Part shown: one piece after another, positions 24,801 to 33,366 of the stretch
How the letters are laid out: each line of letters begins with the position of its first letter
Numbering within the stretch: the stretch's first letter is position 1
NCBI GenBank assembly: GCA_902810075.1
Contig: LR778135.1
Location: forward strand, 2,418,001-2,482,000
Direction: 5' to 3'
Origin: Ruminococcaceae bacterium BL-6
GTDB lineage: Bacteria > Bacillota > Clostridia > Oscillospirales > Acutalibacteraceae
Length of the DNA: 64,000 nucleotides
Position numbers and translations under genes: made by a program
Notes under the pieces: generated by a model
What the model was told of the DNA's origin: nothing
What the model saw: only the letters and a program-made list of their open reading frames with translations
Databases searched by the model: none

Positions 24801-25493
24801 TTGACAAATCGTTCAGGGACAGAGGAAAAAAAGAATCTCAAGCAGCAAGCATATGAAACCATTAAAGCAAAAATATTGAATTGCGAATATGCCCCAAACG
24901 AGTTTATAAACGAACAGATTTTATGCAACGAATTGGGAAGCGTGAGCCGCACACCCATCAGGGACGCGGTGGGCCGTTTGGAGCAGGAAGGGCTTGTCAG
25001 CATTCTGCCCAAAAAAGGGATTTTGGTGGCGCCGCTCAACCTTGTGGAGATCAATCTGATCTATGAGGTCCGTTTGCTGTTGGAGCCTTATGCGCTCCTG
25101 CACTACGGGGACAAGATCCCTCCTCAGGACTGGATGAAGTTTCAGCAGATCATAGACAACAATCCCCTGAAAGCGAAGCAAAGCAACCGTTACTTCTACG
25201 AGATCGATAACCAGTTTCACAACCGAATTGTTGAAGCCACCGGAAACCGCTATATCATCAACGCTTTTCGGGATACGCAAAATACGAACCACCGCATTCG
25301 TATTTTGTCGGGAAACGAGATCATAACACGGGTGGAAGAAACTTTTCAGGAGCACCGTGCCATTATTTCCGCCAGCCTTGAGCAAAACTGGGATAAAGCC
25401 GCCCGCGCAATGACCGCGCACCTGGAACGTTCGCGCACCGCCGCCTATCAGCTGCTGATCTCCAACCGCCCCGATATTTCCCTTCCCTTATGA
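24801..25493 (+). CDS. GntR-family regulator, FadR/FCD subfamily
   Basis: 230 residues. Winged helix with LKQQAYETIKAKILNCEYAP, NEQILCNELGSVSRTPIRDA and LEQEGLVSILPKKGILVAPL, then an all-helical FCD effector domain (EVRLLLEPYALLHY, YFYEIDNQFHNRIVEATGN, EHRAIISASLEQNWDKAARA, LERSRTAAYQLL). FCD metal-binding histidines are in FHNRI, EEHR-type EHRAI and AHLER. The start is TTG at 24801 with GGGAGG 7 nt upstream. It converges on the carbohydrate operon that ends 23 bp away, and a palindrome overlapping that operon's promoter is a likely target. Confidence 0.87.
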   Translation: MTNRSGTEEKKNLKQQAYETIKAKILNCEYAPNEFINEQILCNELGSVSRTPIRDAVGRLEQEGLVSILPKKGILVAPLNLVEINLIYEVRLLLEPYALLHYGDKIPPQDWMKFQQIIDNNPLKAKQSNRYFYEIDNQFHNRIVEATGNRYIINAFRDTQNTNHRIRILSGNEIITRVEETFQEHRAIISASLEQNWDKAARAMTAHLERSRTAAYQLLISNRPDISLPL

Positions 25494-25515
25494 ATAAAAG
25501 CGCGGAAAAAGCGAA

Positions 25516-26328
25516 TCATGTAAAATCAGCCTGTTCCGAGCGCGCCGCGCCCCATTCCCCGTTCCAGGTGATGATTTCTCCCTGACACATAAAGTAATAC
25601 GGCAGTTCCGGCGCCTCGGCACGCATTTGCAGGTCAAAGGCATACGGATCGCCGCCGTGCCGGATAAAAGTCCAGAAATGGCTCGGGATCGTCAGCTTCG
25701 CTCCCACCATTTTCGCAAGGTCTGCCGCTTCAAAGGAATTCATATTCCCGTATTGACCGTTGATCGGGAGTATGAGAACGTCGATATTCTTTGATGCGGC
25801 ATATTTCATCCGGTCGCACTGAAACGAAGTATCCCCGCTGAAATAAACGGTGCGGCCCTCCGTCGTGAGCAGAATCCCGACCGCATCCGGCGCGTGGTCG
25901 CCATGGTCCGCGAAAACAGCCTCCGCGTCAAAGCCGTCCAGCGATACTTTTTCTCCCTGATCGAAATGGACAAGCTGCTTTTCCGGAATTCCGGCCTTCC
26001 GGCACATGCTGTACGCCCTCTCCGGAGCAAGCAGCTTCGTTTTCGGGTTCCGCGCGAGAATGCCCGGAAGGATGTCCATGTCCAGATGGTCCTCGTCATG
26101 ATGCGTGATGAGGATCACATCCGGGTTGAGCTCTTCCGGTTCCATGACAGGCATCATCAGCCGCTTTAATCCGCAGATGCGCTCGACCGCGTCGGAAAGG
26201 TAAGGATCCACGGCAGCGGTTTTCCCCGCGCTGTTTTTGATCATGAAACCTGCCTGGCCCAGCCATATCAAAGAGAATTCGCCCGGATTGACGGCAGTCT
26301 TCTGAAACCGTTCCGCGATGTCAATCAT
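25516..26328 (-). CDS. Metallo-beta-lactamase-fold hydrolase, UlaG-like lactonase group
   Basis: 270 residues. Metal site THHDEDHLDMD, later HGDHAPDA, YFSGDTSFQCDR and IPSHFWTF. The start block FSLIWLGQAGFMIKNSAGKT and VDPYLSD resemble UlaG-like lactonases, but the protein is shorter than UlaG. ATG at 26328 has AAGAGGAA 6 nt upstream; two earlier in-frame codons are worse placed. Last gene of the operon that begins at 33043. It would hydrolyse a lactone or cyclic ester made by the upstream enzymes; the substrate is unknown. Confidence 0.85.
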   Translation of the reverse strand: MIDIAERFQKTAVNPGEFSLIWLGQAGFMIKNSAGKTAAVDPYLSDAVERICGLKRLMMPVMEPEELNPDVILITHHDEDHLDMDILPGILARNPKTKLLAPERAYSMCRKAGIPEKQLVHFDQGEKVSLDGFDAEAVFADHGDHAPDAVGILLTTEGRTVYFSGDTSFQCDRMKYAASKNIDVLILPINGQYGNMNSFEAADLAKMVGAKLTIPSHFWTFIRHGGDPYAFDLQMRAEAPELPYYFMCQGEIITWNGEWGAARSEQADFT

Positions 26329-26348
26329 ATTCATTTCCTCTTTTCCAA

Positions 26349-27248
26349 TCAAAACGAATAGGCTTTCCTTGCGTTGCCGTAAAAAATGGCCTGAAGCTCC
26401 TCTTCAGTGAATTCACCGGTGAAATAATCGGCCAGATGCTGGTATGAATCGTAGCACAGCACGGAAGGAATGTCCGTGCCCCACAGCAGCTTATCGTACC
26501 CCACAATGCCGCACGCTTCCCTGATATATCTGATCCCGGTCGGATACGGATAGGTCTCGGGCTGTACGTTGAACGGCACGGCGGAAATATCGAAATAAAC
26601 ATTGTCGAACCGCAGCATCTCCAGCGATTTCTTCAGCGCTTCCTCATCCCTGAGCGTCGGCGCCAGCAGATGACAGACAACGATCCGCAGCTCCGGGTTT
26701 TCCTGCGCAAGCTTCCGTATCGCTTCCGGCTGAAAGCTGGACATGCCGGGGCTCCCGACATCCAGCACCAGCGTCTGGCCGTTTTCCGCGGCTTTTTTCG
26801 CGACTTTCCCGAAAACCTCCGCGATGTCAAAGTCCCTGTGATAGCTCATGAAGCCGCAGCCTGTGCTGGTTTCAAACTTCATGGCTTTCATGCCCAGCTC
26901 ATTCGTCAGGCGGTCGTAAATCCGGTCGGCGTATTTGCCAAACGGGTCGAAGGTTCCCGCGCCGATGAACATATCCGGGTATTTTTTTACCGCCTCCGCA
27001 ACGTATTCGTTATGGAAGCCGTAAAAACTGCCTTGAAGCAGGACAGCCTTTTCCACGCCGTTCCGCTTCAGCAGCTGATAGCAGGTATCCACGGCAAAAG
27101 ACTTATCGCCAAGTTCCGGCGGAAGCATTCTGACGACCTCGCCATCCGCCCATCTTGCCAATCCGCCCCCGATGGGGCGCATTTCGCCCTTCCCGTTAAA
27201 GCCCTTCAGAACTTCAAAAATATGGACATGGCAATCAATTCGTTTCAT
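26349..27248 (-). CDS. Amidohydrolase-2 family metal-dependent hydrolase
   Basis: 299 residues. TIM-barrel with the N-terminal metal motif RIDCHVHIFE, VEKAVLLQGSFYGFHNEYVA, GMKAMKFETSTG, the histidine in RIVVCHLLAPT and the aspartate in KLLWGTDIPSVL. Amidohydrolase-2 members include lactonases and decarboxylases. ATG at 27248 has CAGGAGA upstream, 2 nt after the stop of the upstream permease gene. Its role with the MBL-fold enzyme next to it is likely ring opening or decarboxylation of an oxidised sugar, but no substrate can be named. Confidence 0.85.
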   Translation of the reverse strand: MKRIDCHVHIFEVLKGFNGKGEMRPIGGGLARWADGEVVRMLPPELGDKSFAVDTCYQLLKRNGVEKAVLLQGSFYGFHNEYVAEAVKKYPDMFIGAGTFDPFGKYADRIYDRLTNELGMKAMKFETSTGCGFMSYHRDFDIAEVFGKVAKKAAENGQTLVLDVGSPGMSSFQPEAIRKLAQENPELRIVVCHLLAPTLRDEEALKKSLEMLRFDNVYFDISAVPFNVQPETYPYPTGIRYIREACGIVGYDKLLWGTDIPSVLCYDSYQHLADYFTGEFTEEELQAIFYGNARKAYSF

Positions 27249-27250
27249 TT

Positions 27251-28291
27251 TTATTCTCCTGCCGTCTGTTCCACTTCTGTTTTCCGTCTGAATAGATTGA
27301 TCAGGCCGCCGCTGCGCTGCAGGCCGCTCTTCCGATAGCGGATATTCGCGTCGACTGCAACCGCGACAACGATAATGATGCATTTAACAATGCCGTGATA
27401 TTCGGATGCGACACCCATCAGGCGCAGGCCGTTGGAAACGACGCCGACCAAAAACGCGCCCCAGATGGCGCCGCTGATGTTGCCTTCGCCGCCCATCAGG
27501 GAAACGCCGCCGATGACGAGAGCCGTGATCACATAGTTGTCATATCCCTGCGCGGCCTTTGCGATGGCCTGACGGTTCATGCTGGCAAGCACGATCCCGG
27601 CCATTGCCGAGGTAAAGCTGGAAAGAACATAAGCCATGATGGAAATCGCCCTGCTCCTGATTCCGGAAAGGCGGCAGGCCTCCGGGTTCCCGCCGACGGC
27701 GTAAACGCTGCGGCCGAACACCGTCCGGTTCAACACGATATAGGACAGGATCGTCATAATTGCCAGAATGTAAATGGAAAACGGGATGCCCAGCAGGCGT
27801 CCGCCGCCCAGATACGCGAAGAAATCCGGTTTCATGCAGGGGATGACGTTATTCTTCGTGAGCAGCTGCGCCATCCCGTAAACAATGTACTGAAAAGCCA
27901 GAGTCACGAGGAAAGCCGGCACATTGAACCTGGAAATCACGATGCCCTGAATAAGGCCGATGATCAGGCCGATCGCCAGGCCGCCGAGGATGCCGACAAC
28001 GGCCGACGACGCGGTGTTCCCGTGGTTCACAATGTAAACGACGGTGAAGGCTCCCGAAGCGGCCGCCACGGCCCCGACCGAAAGATCGATCCCGCCGAGC
28101 AGGATCGGAAAAATCGAACCGCAGACCATGATCCCGTAAATGGAAATGGACAGCAGCACGCTTTTCATATTGGCGCCCGTCAGGAACACTCCCTGCTGAA
28201 GGAGGGTCAGCACCAGCATTACCGCGACGAGGATCCATAATCTCGGGGATTTCACAATGCCAAGCGACTTGTTTTTTAAACTGTTGTTCAT
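27251..28291 (-). CDS. Sugar ABC transporter permease (RbsC family), second copy
   Basis: 346 residues, about 9-10 helices. BPD_transp_2 features: GIMVCGSIFPILLGGIDLSV, GAFTVVYIVN, FNVPAFLVTLAFQYIVYGMA, RTVFGRSVYAVGGNPEACRL and ALVIGGVSLMGGEGNISGAI. The EAA-like coupling segment is VGGNPEACRLSGI. It follows the ATPase gene by 4 nt. With the other permease at 29801-30808 it probably forms a heterodimeric channel, as in AI-2 (LsrCD) and some pentose or polyol importers. Confidence 0.9.
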   Translation of the reverse strand: MNNSLKNKSLGIVKSPRLWILVAVMLVLTLLQQGVFLTGANMKSVLLSISIYGIMVCGSIFPILLGGIDLSVGAVAAASGAFTVVYIVNHGNTASSAVVGILGGLAIGLIIGLIQGIVISRFNVPAFLVTLAFQYIVYGMAQLLTKNNVIPCMKPDFFAYLGGGRLLGIPFSIYILAIMTILSYIVLNRTVFGRSVYAVGGNPEACRLSGIRSRAISIMAYVLSSFTSAMAGIVLASMNRQAIAKAAQGYDNYVITALVIGGVSLMGGEGNISGAIWGAFLVGVVSNGLRLMGVASEYHGIVKCIIIVVAVAVDANIRYRKSGLQRSGGLINLFRRKTEVEQTAGE

Positions 28292-28295
28292 AGCC

Positions 28296-29801
28296 CTACG
28301 CCCCCTTCTTTGTAATTCCGGATTCGGCCATCAAAAGGTCTTCCTGCGTGATGCTTCCCTCGGAGAATTCTGTGAATATTTTTCCTTTCCGCATCACAAG
28401 AATGCGGTGGGATACGCGGAGCACTTCTTTCAGGTCGGACGAAATCAGAATGATGGACGTGCCGTTCTCGGCAAGATTCTCCAGGATTTTATAGATTTCA
28501 TCTTTCGCCCCGATATCGATACCGGCGGTAGGCTCGTCGATAATCAAAACGTTCAGGCCGCGGCTCAGCCACTTTGCCAGAACGGCCTTTTGCTGGTTGC
28601 CGCCTGAAAGGTCCCCCACATGGACAAGCGGATTTCCGGGTTTGATGTTCAGACTTTTCACCATTTTTGCACCCAGCCTCTTTTCCTGCGGCACCCTGAC
28701 AAAGCCGAAGGCCGAGAGCGTGTCGTAATTGGTCAAAGCGACGTTGCGCTCGATGGAAAGCAGCGGGGTAAAGCCCTGGCTGATACGGTCCTCCGGCACA
28801 AGCCCGAAGCCGAGCGAAATGCTCTTTCCGATGTTGTTCTTCGGCAGCGGCTTCCCATTCAGCAGAACCGTTCCGCTGTCGTAATTGTCCGCGCCGTAGA
28901 CCGCGCGCATGACCTCGGTGCGGCCGGAGCCGACCAGACCGGAGAAGCCGAGGATTTCCCCTTTGTGAAGCTCAAAGCTGATATCCTGGAAAACCCCTTT
29001 CCGGGTCAGGCGGTCGGCCTTCAGCACCACTTCCGGCTTCGGGAGCCTCAGATTCTCCGAAGCTGTCGCTTCGTTCAGGGCTTTGCCGATCATCATCACC
29101 GCCACATCCTTCGGCACGATTTCTTTCCGGTCCAGAACCGCCACGCGTGCGCCGTCGCGAAGGATCGTTAAACGGTCCGCCAGACGATACACTTCCTCCA
29201 GACGGTGGGAGATGTAGATGATGCTGACACCCTGCTCCTTCAGCTGCCTGATGATCTGGAACAAGCTTTCCGATTCCTTGTTGCTGAGGGACGCCGTAGG
29301 CTCATCCATGATGATCAGCCGGGATTTTCCGTTCAGGGCCTTCAGGATTTCCACAGTCTGTCTCTGTGCGATGGGCAGGGTTTCCACAATCGCGTCGGGC
29401 TTGAGGCCGAACCCGTACCGATCGATGAGCTGTTGGGCCTCTTTTTTCATTTCCTTGGAACGAAGCAGACAGGTTTGAGTCCGCTCTTTGCCAAGCATGA
29501 TGTTCTGCATGACGGACAGCGTGGGAATCAGGCTCAATTCCTGATAAATAGCGCTGATTCCGTACTTCGTGGCATCGTTCCGGCTATTGATCTCAACCTG
29601 CCGGCCGTCCATGTAAATTTTGCCGCCGTCCTTCGGGAAAAAGCCCGTCAGAATCTTGATCAGCGTGGATTTTCCGGCGCCGTTTTCGCCCATCAGCGCG
29701 TGAACTTCGCCCGGCCCGACTTCGAAATCCACTTTTTTCAATACCGGCGTTCCGCTGAAGCTTTTTTCAATCGCTTCCATTTTCAATAAATATTCAGCCA
29801 T
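28296..29801 (-). CDS. Sugar ABC transporter ATPase, RbsA-type double cassette
   Basis: 501 residues with two ABC cassettes. First: Walker A GENGAGKSTLIK, Walker B LIIMDEPTASL. Its signature region departs from LSGGQ, reading LPIAQRQTVEILKAL. Second: Walker A region GLVGSGRTEVMRAV (degenerate, as normal in RbsA), signature LSGGNQQKAVLAKWL, Walker B VLIIDEPTAGID. It powers import through the two flanking permeases. Its ATG overlaps the TAA of the upstream permease by one base (TAATG), so translation is coupled. Confidence 0.93.
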   Translation of the reverse strand: MAEYLLKMEAIEKSFSGTPVLKKVDFEVGPGEVHALMGENGAGKSTLIKILTGFFPKDGGKIYMDGRQVEINSRNDATKYGISAIYQELSLIPTLSVMQNIMLGKERTQTCLLRSKEMKKEAQQLIDRYGFGLKPDAIVETLPIAQRQTVEILKALNGKSRLIIMDEPTASLSNKESESLFQIIRQLKEQGVSIIYISHRLEEVYRLADRLTILRDGARVAVLDRKEIVPKDVAVMMIGKALNEATASENLRLPKPEVVLKADRLTRKGVFQDISFELHKGEILGFSGLVGSGRTEVMRAVYGADNYDSGTVLLNGKPLPKNNIGKSISLGFGLVPEDRISQGFTPLLSIERNVALTNYDTLSAFGFVRVPQEKRLGAKMVKSLNIKPGNPLVHVGDLSGGNQQKAVLAKWLSRGLNVLIIDEPTAGIDIGAKDEIYKILENLAENGTSIILISSDLKEVLRVSHRILVMRKGKIFTEFSEGSITQEDLLMAESGITKKGA

Positions 29802-30808
29802 TATGCCTCACCTCCCGCCAGCAGCTCCGCGGCCTCGTTTCTCGCCTGCTCCTGAAGGCGCTTCTGCGCGATCCTGTTATACACCGAATCAAAGACCACC
29901 ACAATCACGATCACGACGCCCTGGATGATCAGCTGGGTCGCGGTCGGAAAGTTATACTTCAAAATGCCGTTCTGAAGGACGCTCATGAAAAGAGCGCCGA
30001 TGACGGTACCGAAGACATCTCCGCGTCCGCCGCTGAACGCGCATCCGCCGATTACCGTTGCGGCAATGATCTGAAATTCCAGGCCAGTCCCGAGGTCGGT
30101 GGTCACACTGCCGATTCTGCCGATTTCAAAAATCGCGCCGATTCCACATAGAAAACCGGTGATGGTAAATACGATCATCCTGATTTTCGCCGTGTTGATG
30201 CCGGAAAGCTGCGCTGATTTGCTGTTTGCGCCGGTGGCGTAGATGTACACGCCCAGCTTCGTCTTCTTCAGAATAATCTGGCCGGCTACGGCGACGATGA
30301 GGAAAGCGAACGTCACAAGATAAACGCCGCCGATGCTGCCGCCCATAATCAGAATATTTGGGTCGTCGATGATCTTGTTTGTGATGACCCCGCTCTCGCG
30401 GATGGCGAACACAAAAACCATGGAGCGGAACAAATATTGTGTGGAAAGCGTGCCGATGAATTCCGGCACACGCAGCTTTGCGACAATAAAGCCGTTCAAA
30501 GCGCCGCCGATCAGCCCGACCAGCAGGGCAACCAGCATAACGACGGCTGCGGGCGGATGATAATAATAAACCAGGGATGCGCATACCATGCTTGCGAAAC
30601 CGACAAGAGCGCCCGTCGATAAATCGATGCCGGCGGTTATGATGACGAAGGTTACGCCTACCGCTATTATGCCGGTAATGGAAGCCTCTCTCAAAATATT
30701 CAGCAGATTATAGGCGGTGAAGAAGTCGCTGCTGGTGAGGCCGAACAATAATGAAAGAACCAATAAGGAGATGACCGATATCAATCGGCGTATATTTTCT
30801 TGTCTCAT
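29801..30808 (-). CDS. Sugar ABC transporter permease (RbsC family), first copy
   Basis: 335 residues, about 9-10 helices. Blocks: ASITGIIAVGVTFVIITAGI, DLSTGALVGF, LRVPEFIGTLSTQYLFRSMV, TKLGVYIYATGANSKSAQLS and IAATVIGGCAFSGGRGDVFG. ATG at 30808 has AGGAGGAG 3-5 nt upstream; the frame continues to 30832 without a better start. A stable hairpin separates it from the binding-protein gene, which would allow more binding protein than permease. Confidence 0.9.
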   Translation of the reverse strand: MRQENIRRLISVISLLVLSLLFGLTSSDFFTAYNLLNILREASITGIIAVGVTFVIITAGIDLSTGALVGFASMVCASLVYYYHPPAAVVMLVALLVGLIGGALNGFIVAKLRVPEFIGTLSTQYLFRSMVFVFAIRESGVITNKIIDDPNILIMGGSIGGVYLVTFAFLIVAVAGQIILKKTKLGVYIYATGANSKSAQLSGINTAKIRMIVFTITGFLCGIGAIFEIGRIGSVTTDLGTGLEFQIIAATVIGGCAFSGGRGDVFGTVIGALFMSVLQNGILKYNFPTATQLIIQGVVIVIVVVFDSVYNRIAQKRLQEQARNEAAELLAGGEA

Positions 30809-30854
30809 AGCTCCTCCTACCGAAGTTATCACCTTTATTTAATTTTTACAAACG

Positions 30855-30889
30855 ATGGGTTTCTTCGGCAGGAGCTCCGCCGAAGAAAC
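30855..30889 (-). terminator. Intra-operon hairpin between binding protein and permease genes
   Basis: Perfect 13-bp stem GGGTTTCTTCGGC / GCCGAAGAAACCC with no good T-run on the minus strand. A second GC-rich hairpin (GCCGCCCG / CGGGCGGC) lies beside it near 30906-30927. These probably attenuate transcription or protect the 3' end of the binding-protein mRNA. Confidence 0.55.
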
Positions 30890-30939
30890 CCGTACCAATG
30901 CCGGCGCCGCCCGGAAAAGCGGGCGGCAGGCATCTCAAA

Positions 30940-31968
30940 TTACCAGCGCATGTCTTCCGTGATGGAAGAAACATTGGACTTTGTCACAACGGTCGGGGAC
31001 ATTTTGACAATCGGGGTGGAAGAGGCGGTTCCGCTCTTTCCGGCACCAATGGAATACATCGCCATCTGCGCAGCGAGGATGCCCTGATCGTGGCAGTTTG
31101 TATAAATGGTGCCCGTGCAGAGGCCCTGCTCGATGTACTTCAGCATTTTGGATTCTCCGTCGCAGCCCCATACCTGAATCTTACCAAGCTTTCCGCCGGC
31201 CTTGATCGCTTCGGCTGCGCCTTCGGCCATCGCATCATTGTGACAAAGGACCGCGTCGACGTTCGGATATTTCGTGAGGAAATCGTTCATCACCGTGTTG
31301 GCGTCTTCCGTCAGCCAGTTTCCGGTCTGCTCGTCAAGGATCTTGATGTCCGGATATTTTTCTTTCATGGCCGCTTTGAACCCTTTGTCGATGTTTTCAC
31401 CTTTTGTCGCGCCCGGCGTAGCGGAAATGATCACGACATTGCCCTTGCCGTTCAGGCTCTTGCCGATGTTTTCCGCGATCTCCCGGCCGGCTTCGACGTC
31501 GACGGCCGCAACCAGCGCCGTGTGTGGGGTGTTCGCGTCAAGATTTACGGTGATGACCGGGATTCCGGCGGCCTCCGCTTTCTTGGTGGAGGCGGCAAGA
31601 CCGGAAGCGTCGGTCGCCTGCAAAAGGATGGCGTCGTACTTCTGATTGATCAGCTCGTCCATGATCTGGACTTCGGTGTCAACGGAAGCTTTGCCGTCAA
31701 ATACATCCAGCTTTACATTTGAGAACGAAGACAGGTAGTCTTTCATGCCATCCGCCCAAGCAGCCGCGCACGAGTCGCCGATTACATTCGGCAGAAACGC
31801 AACCTTAACGCTGCCCGAGTAAGGGTCCTTGCCGGAAACCGCCGCAGTCTTGGAACCGCCGGAAGAGGTGTTCTGGGCCTGGTCGTCGGTTTTTACCGCG
31901 CTGCACCCACTAAAAAATCCCAATGTCATAACTCCCGCCAAAACGATTGCCAGTATCCTTTTTTTCAT
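30940..31968 (-). CDS. Sugar-binding lipoprotein (RbsB/periplasmic-binding type 1 family)
   Basis: 342 residues. Lipoprotein signal MKKRILAIVLAGVMTLGFFS followed by the lipobox cysteine (GFFSGC). The mature part has the peripla_BP_4 features VKVAFLPNVIGDSCAAAWAD, KYDAILLQATDASGLAASTK, GIPVITVNLDANTPHTALVA, DVEAGREIAENI, VDAVLCHNDAMAEGAAEAIK and VWGCDGESKMLKYI. It catches the substrate outside the cell for the ABC transporter. The fold class suggests a monosaccharide, polyol or related ligand; the ligand pocket does not point to a known sugar by eye. Confidence 0.9.
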   Translation of the reverse strand: MKKRILAIVLAGVMTLGFFSGCSAVKTDDQAQNTSSGGSKTAAVSGKDPYSGSVKVAFLPNVIGDSCAAAWADGMKDYLSSFSNVKLDVFDGKASVDTEVQIMDELINQKYDAILLQATDASGLAASTKKAEAAGIPVITVNLDANTPHTALVAAVDVEAGREIAENIGKSLNGKGNVVIISATPGATKGENIDKGFKAAMKEKYPDIKILDEQTGNWLTEDANTVMNDFLTKYPNVDAVLCHNDAMAEGAAEAIKAGGKLGKIQVWGCDGESKMLKYIEQGLCTGTIYTNCHDQGILAAQMAMYSIGAGKSGTASSTPIVKMSPTVVTKSNVSSITEDMRW

Positions 31969-32014
31969 TGTTTTCTCCCCTTTTCAATCTTTAGTATATG
32001 GAATTTTCCCCGAC

Positions 32015-33043
32015 TTACTGAATGTCGGAGAAGTCAATAGAGACCTTGAGCATGTCGCCCGGATTATGCGCGAAATCGTAAAAAGCCTTCGCCGCGTCGT
32101 CAAACCGGTAGGTATTCGTGATGATCCTCCCCAGCGGCGCTTTCCCGGTCTTCACCAAATCGATCAGCTCCAGGAAATCCCTTTTCAAAGCGTTTCTGGA
32201 GCCGAACACGTTCAGCTCTTTTTTCTGAATCAACGTGAAATTGAAGTCCAGATTTTTCTTTCCTACCCCGATTAAAACCATCCGTCCTCCGAAGCATGCC
32301 GCGTCAATGCAGTTCTGAAACGTGGAAGGAAGGCCGACCGCTTCGATCGTAACGTCAAATCCGTTGCCGTCCGTGATCTTCGAGACTTCCGCATGGAATG
32401 CCGCCGGGGAAGAGTTGAGAATCATTCCATCAACACCAAAGCTTTTCGCCATTTCTAATTTTCCGGGCGCAACATCCGAAATATAGACCTGCGCGCCCTT
32501 GGCTTTTGCGGCAACCGCGGCCAGCACCCCAATTGTTCCCGCTCCTATCACCAAAACTTTGTCTCCGGTTTTCACACCTCCCCTTGTCACGCCGTGATAA
32601 CTGATGCAGAAAGGCTCAATCGCCGCCAGAGTTTTCGGGTCAAGCCCCCTTCCATCGTAAATTCTTTCAACCGGCATGGTAATATATTCACAGAAAGCGC
32701 CGTCTCTCTGGCAGCCCATGGTTTGGTTATCCATGCAGGCATTCACGATGCCGTGTTTGCACGAATAGCATGTTCCGCAGTTGAAATAAGGATTGCAGGT
32801 GACGACCATCCCTTTTTTCAGGCCCTGGGAATTTTCGTCAACTTCCATGACTTCAGCGGAAAATTCATGGCCCGGAATCCTCGGATAATCAAAATACGCA
32901 AACGTGCCTCGATAGGATCCGAGGTCGCTCCCGCAAATTCCGCCATAGAGAACCTTGAGCAGCGCCTCCCCTTTTTTTCTCACAGGCTCTTCAATTTCTT
33001 TTATTTCCACCTGACCGGGCGCATCAATATAAATTGCCTTCAT
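32015..33043 (-). CDS. Zinc-dependent medium-chain dehydrogenase (polyol/threonine dehydrogenase-like)
   Basis: 342 residues. Catalytic zinc residues: C in YGGICGSDLG, HE in IPGHEFSAEV, and E in IEPFCISYHG. Structural zinc cysteines: CNPYFNCGTCYSCKHGIVNAC region (positions 32762-32827 of the window). NAD-binding glycines VLVIGAGTIGVLAAVAA with ISDVAPGKL after. It likely oxidises a hydroxyl of an imported sugar or polyol. First gene of the operon, under the strong promoter at 33081-33109. Similar to L-idonate/sorbitol-type dehydrogenases, but substrate is not deducible. Confidence 0.9.
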   Translation of the reverse strand: MKAIYIDAPGQVEIKEIEEPVRKKGEALLKVLYGGICGSDLGSYRGTFAYFDYPRIPGHEFSAEVMEVDENSQGLKKGMVVTCNPYFNCGTCYSCKHGIVNACMDNQTMGCQRDGAFCEYITMPVERIYDGRGLDPKTLAAIEPFCISYHGVTRGGVKTGDKVLVIGAGTIGVLAAVAAKAKGAQVYISDVAPGKLEMAKSFGVDGMILNSSPAAFHAEVSKITDGNGFDVTIEAVGLPSTFQNCIDAACFGGRMVLIGVGKKNLDFNFTLIQKKELNVFGSRNALKRDFLELIDLVKTGKAPLGRIITNTYRFDDAAKAFYDFAHNPGDMLKVSIDFSDIQ

Positions 33044-33068
33044 TCTTAGCTCTACCTCTCAGTCTCGT

Positions 33069-33109
33069 TGTATATATTGAAGTATACATCACCGCATCCT
33101 TTATGTCAA
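33069..33109 (-). promoter_or_regulatory. Consensus sigma-A promoter with overlapping GntR-type operator
   Basis: Minus strand TTGACA (33109-33104), 17-nt spacer, TATACT (33086-33081), about 30 nt before the ribosome binding site of the dehydrogenase gene. An inverted repeat TGTATA-N8-TATACA (33069-33088) covers the -10 box and start point. FCD-type GntR repressors commonly bind such TGTATACA-like palindromes, so the regulator at 24801-25493 is a good candidate. Confidence 0.75.
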
Positions 33110-33274
33110 CAGGAATTACTAATTTTCGTCACTATATACTTCGATATTCTATCATTTTTATATATTTTTAAAGGATACTATGCTCTAATCAGCACCGGCT
33201 GCTTTCTCTGCGGCAATCCGTTCCCGTTCGATCGAACCCCGAGGAAGCACCAGGCATAGTTGTTTCAGACGATG

Positions 33275-33322
33275 AAAAAGCAAAGGGAAGCTGAATCTCA
33301 TATCAGCTTCCCTTTGCTTTTT
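33275..33322. terminator. Bidirectional terminator after the acyl-CoA ligase gene
   Basis: Perfect 20-bp stem: AAAAAGCAAAGGGAAGCTGA / TCAGCTTCCCTTTGCTTTTT with an 8-nt loop, giving T-runs on both strands. It ends the ketoacyl synthase/ligase operon. Confidence 0.9.
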
Positions 33323-33366
33323 TCCGGGACTTCAAAAAAGGCTCCCGCACACCGGATGGGTGAATT

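Noticed and set aside
25516..26328. MBL-fold protein as a second UlaG
   Set aside because: It is about 80 residues shorter and lacks the UlaG N-terminal and middle blocks; only the general lactonase fold is shared.
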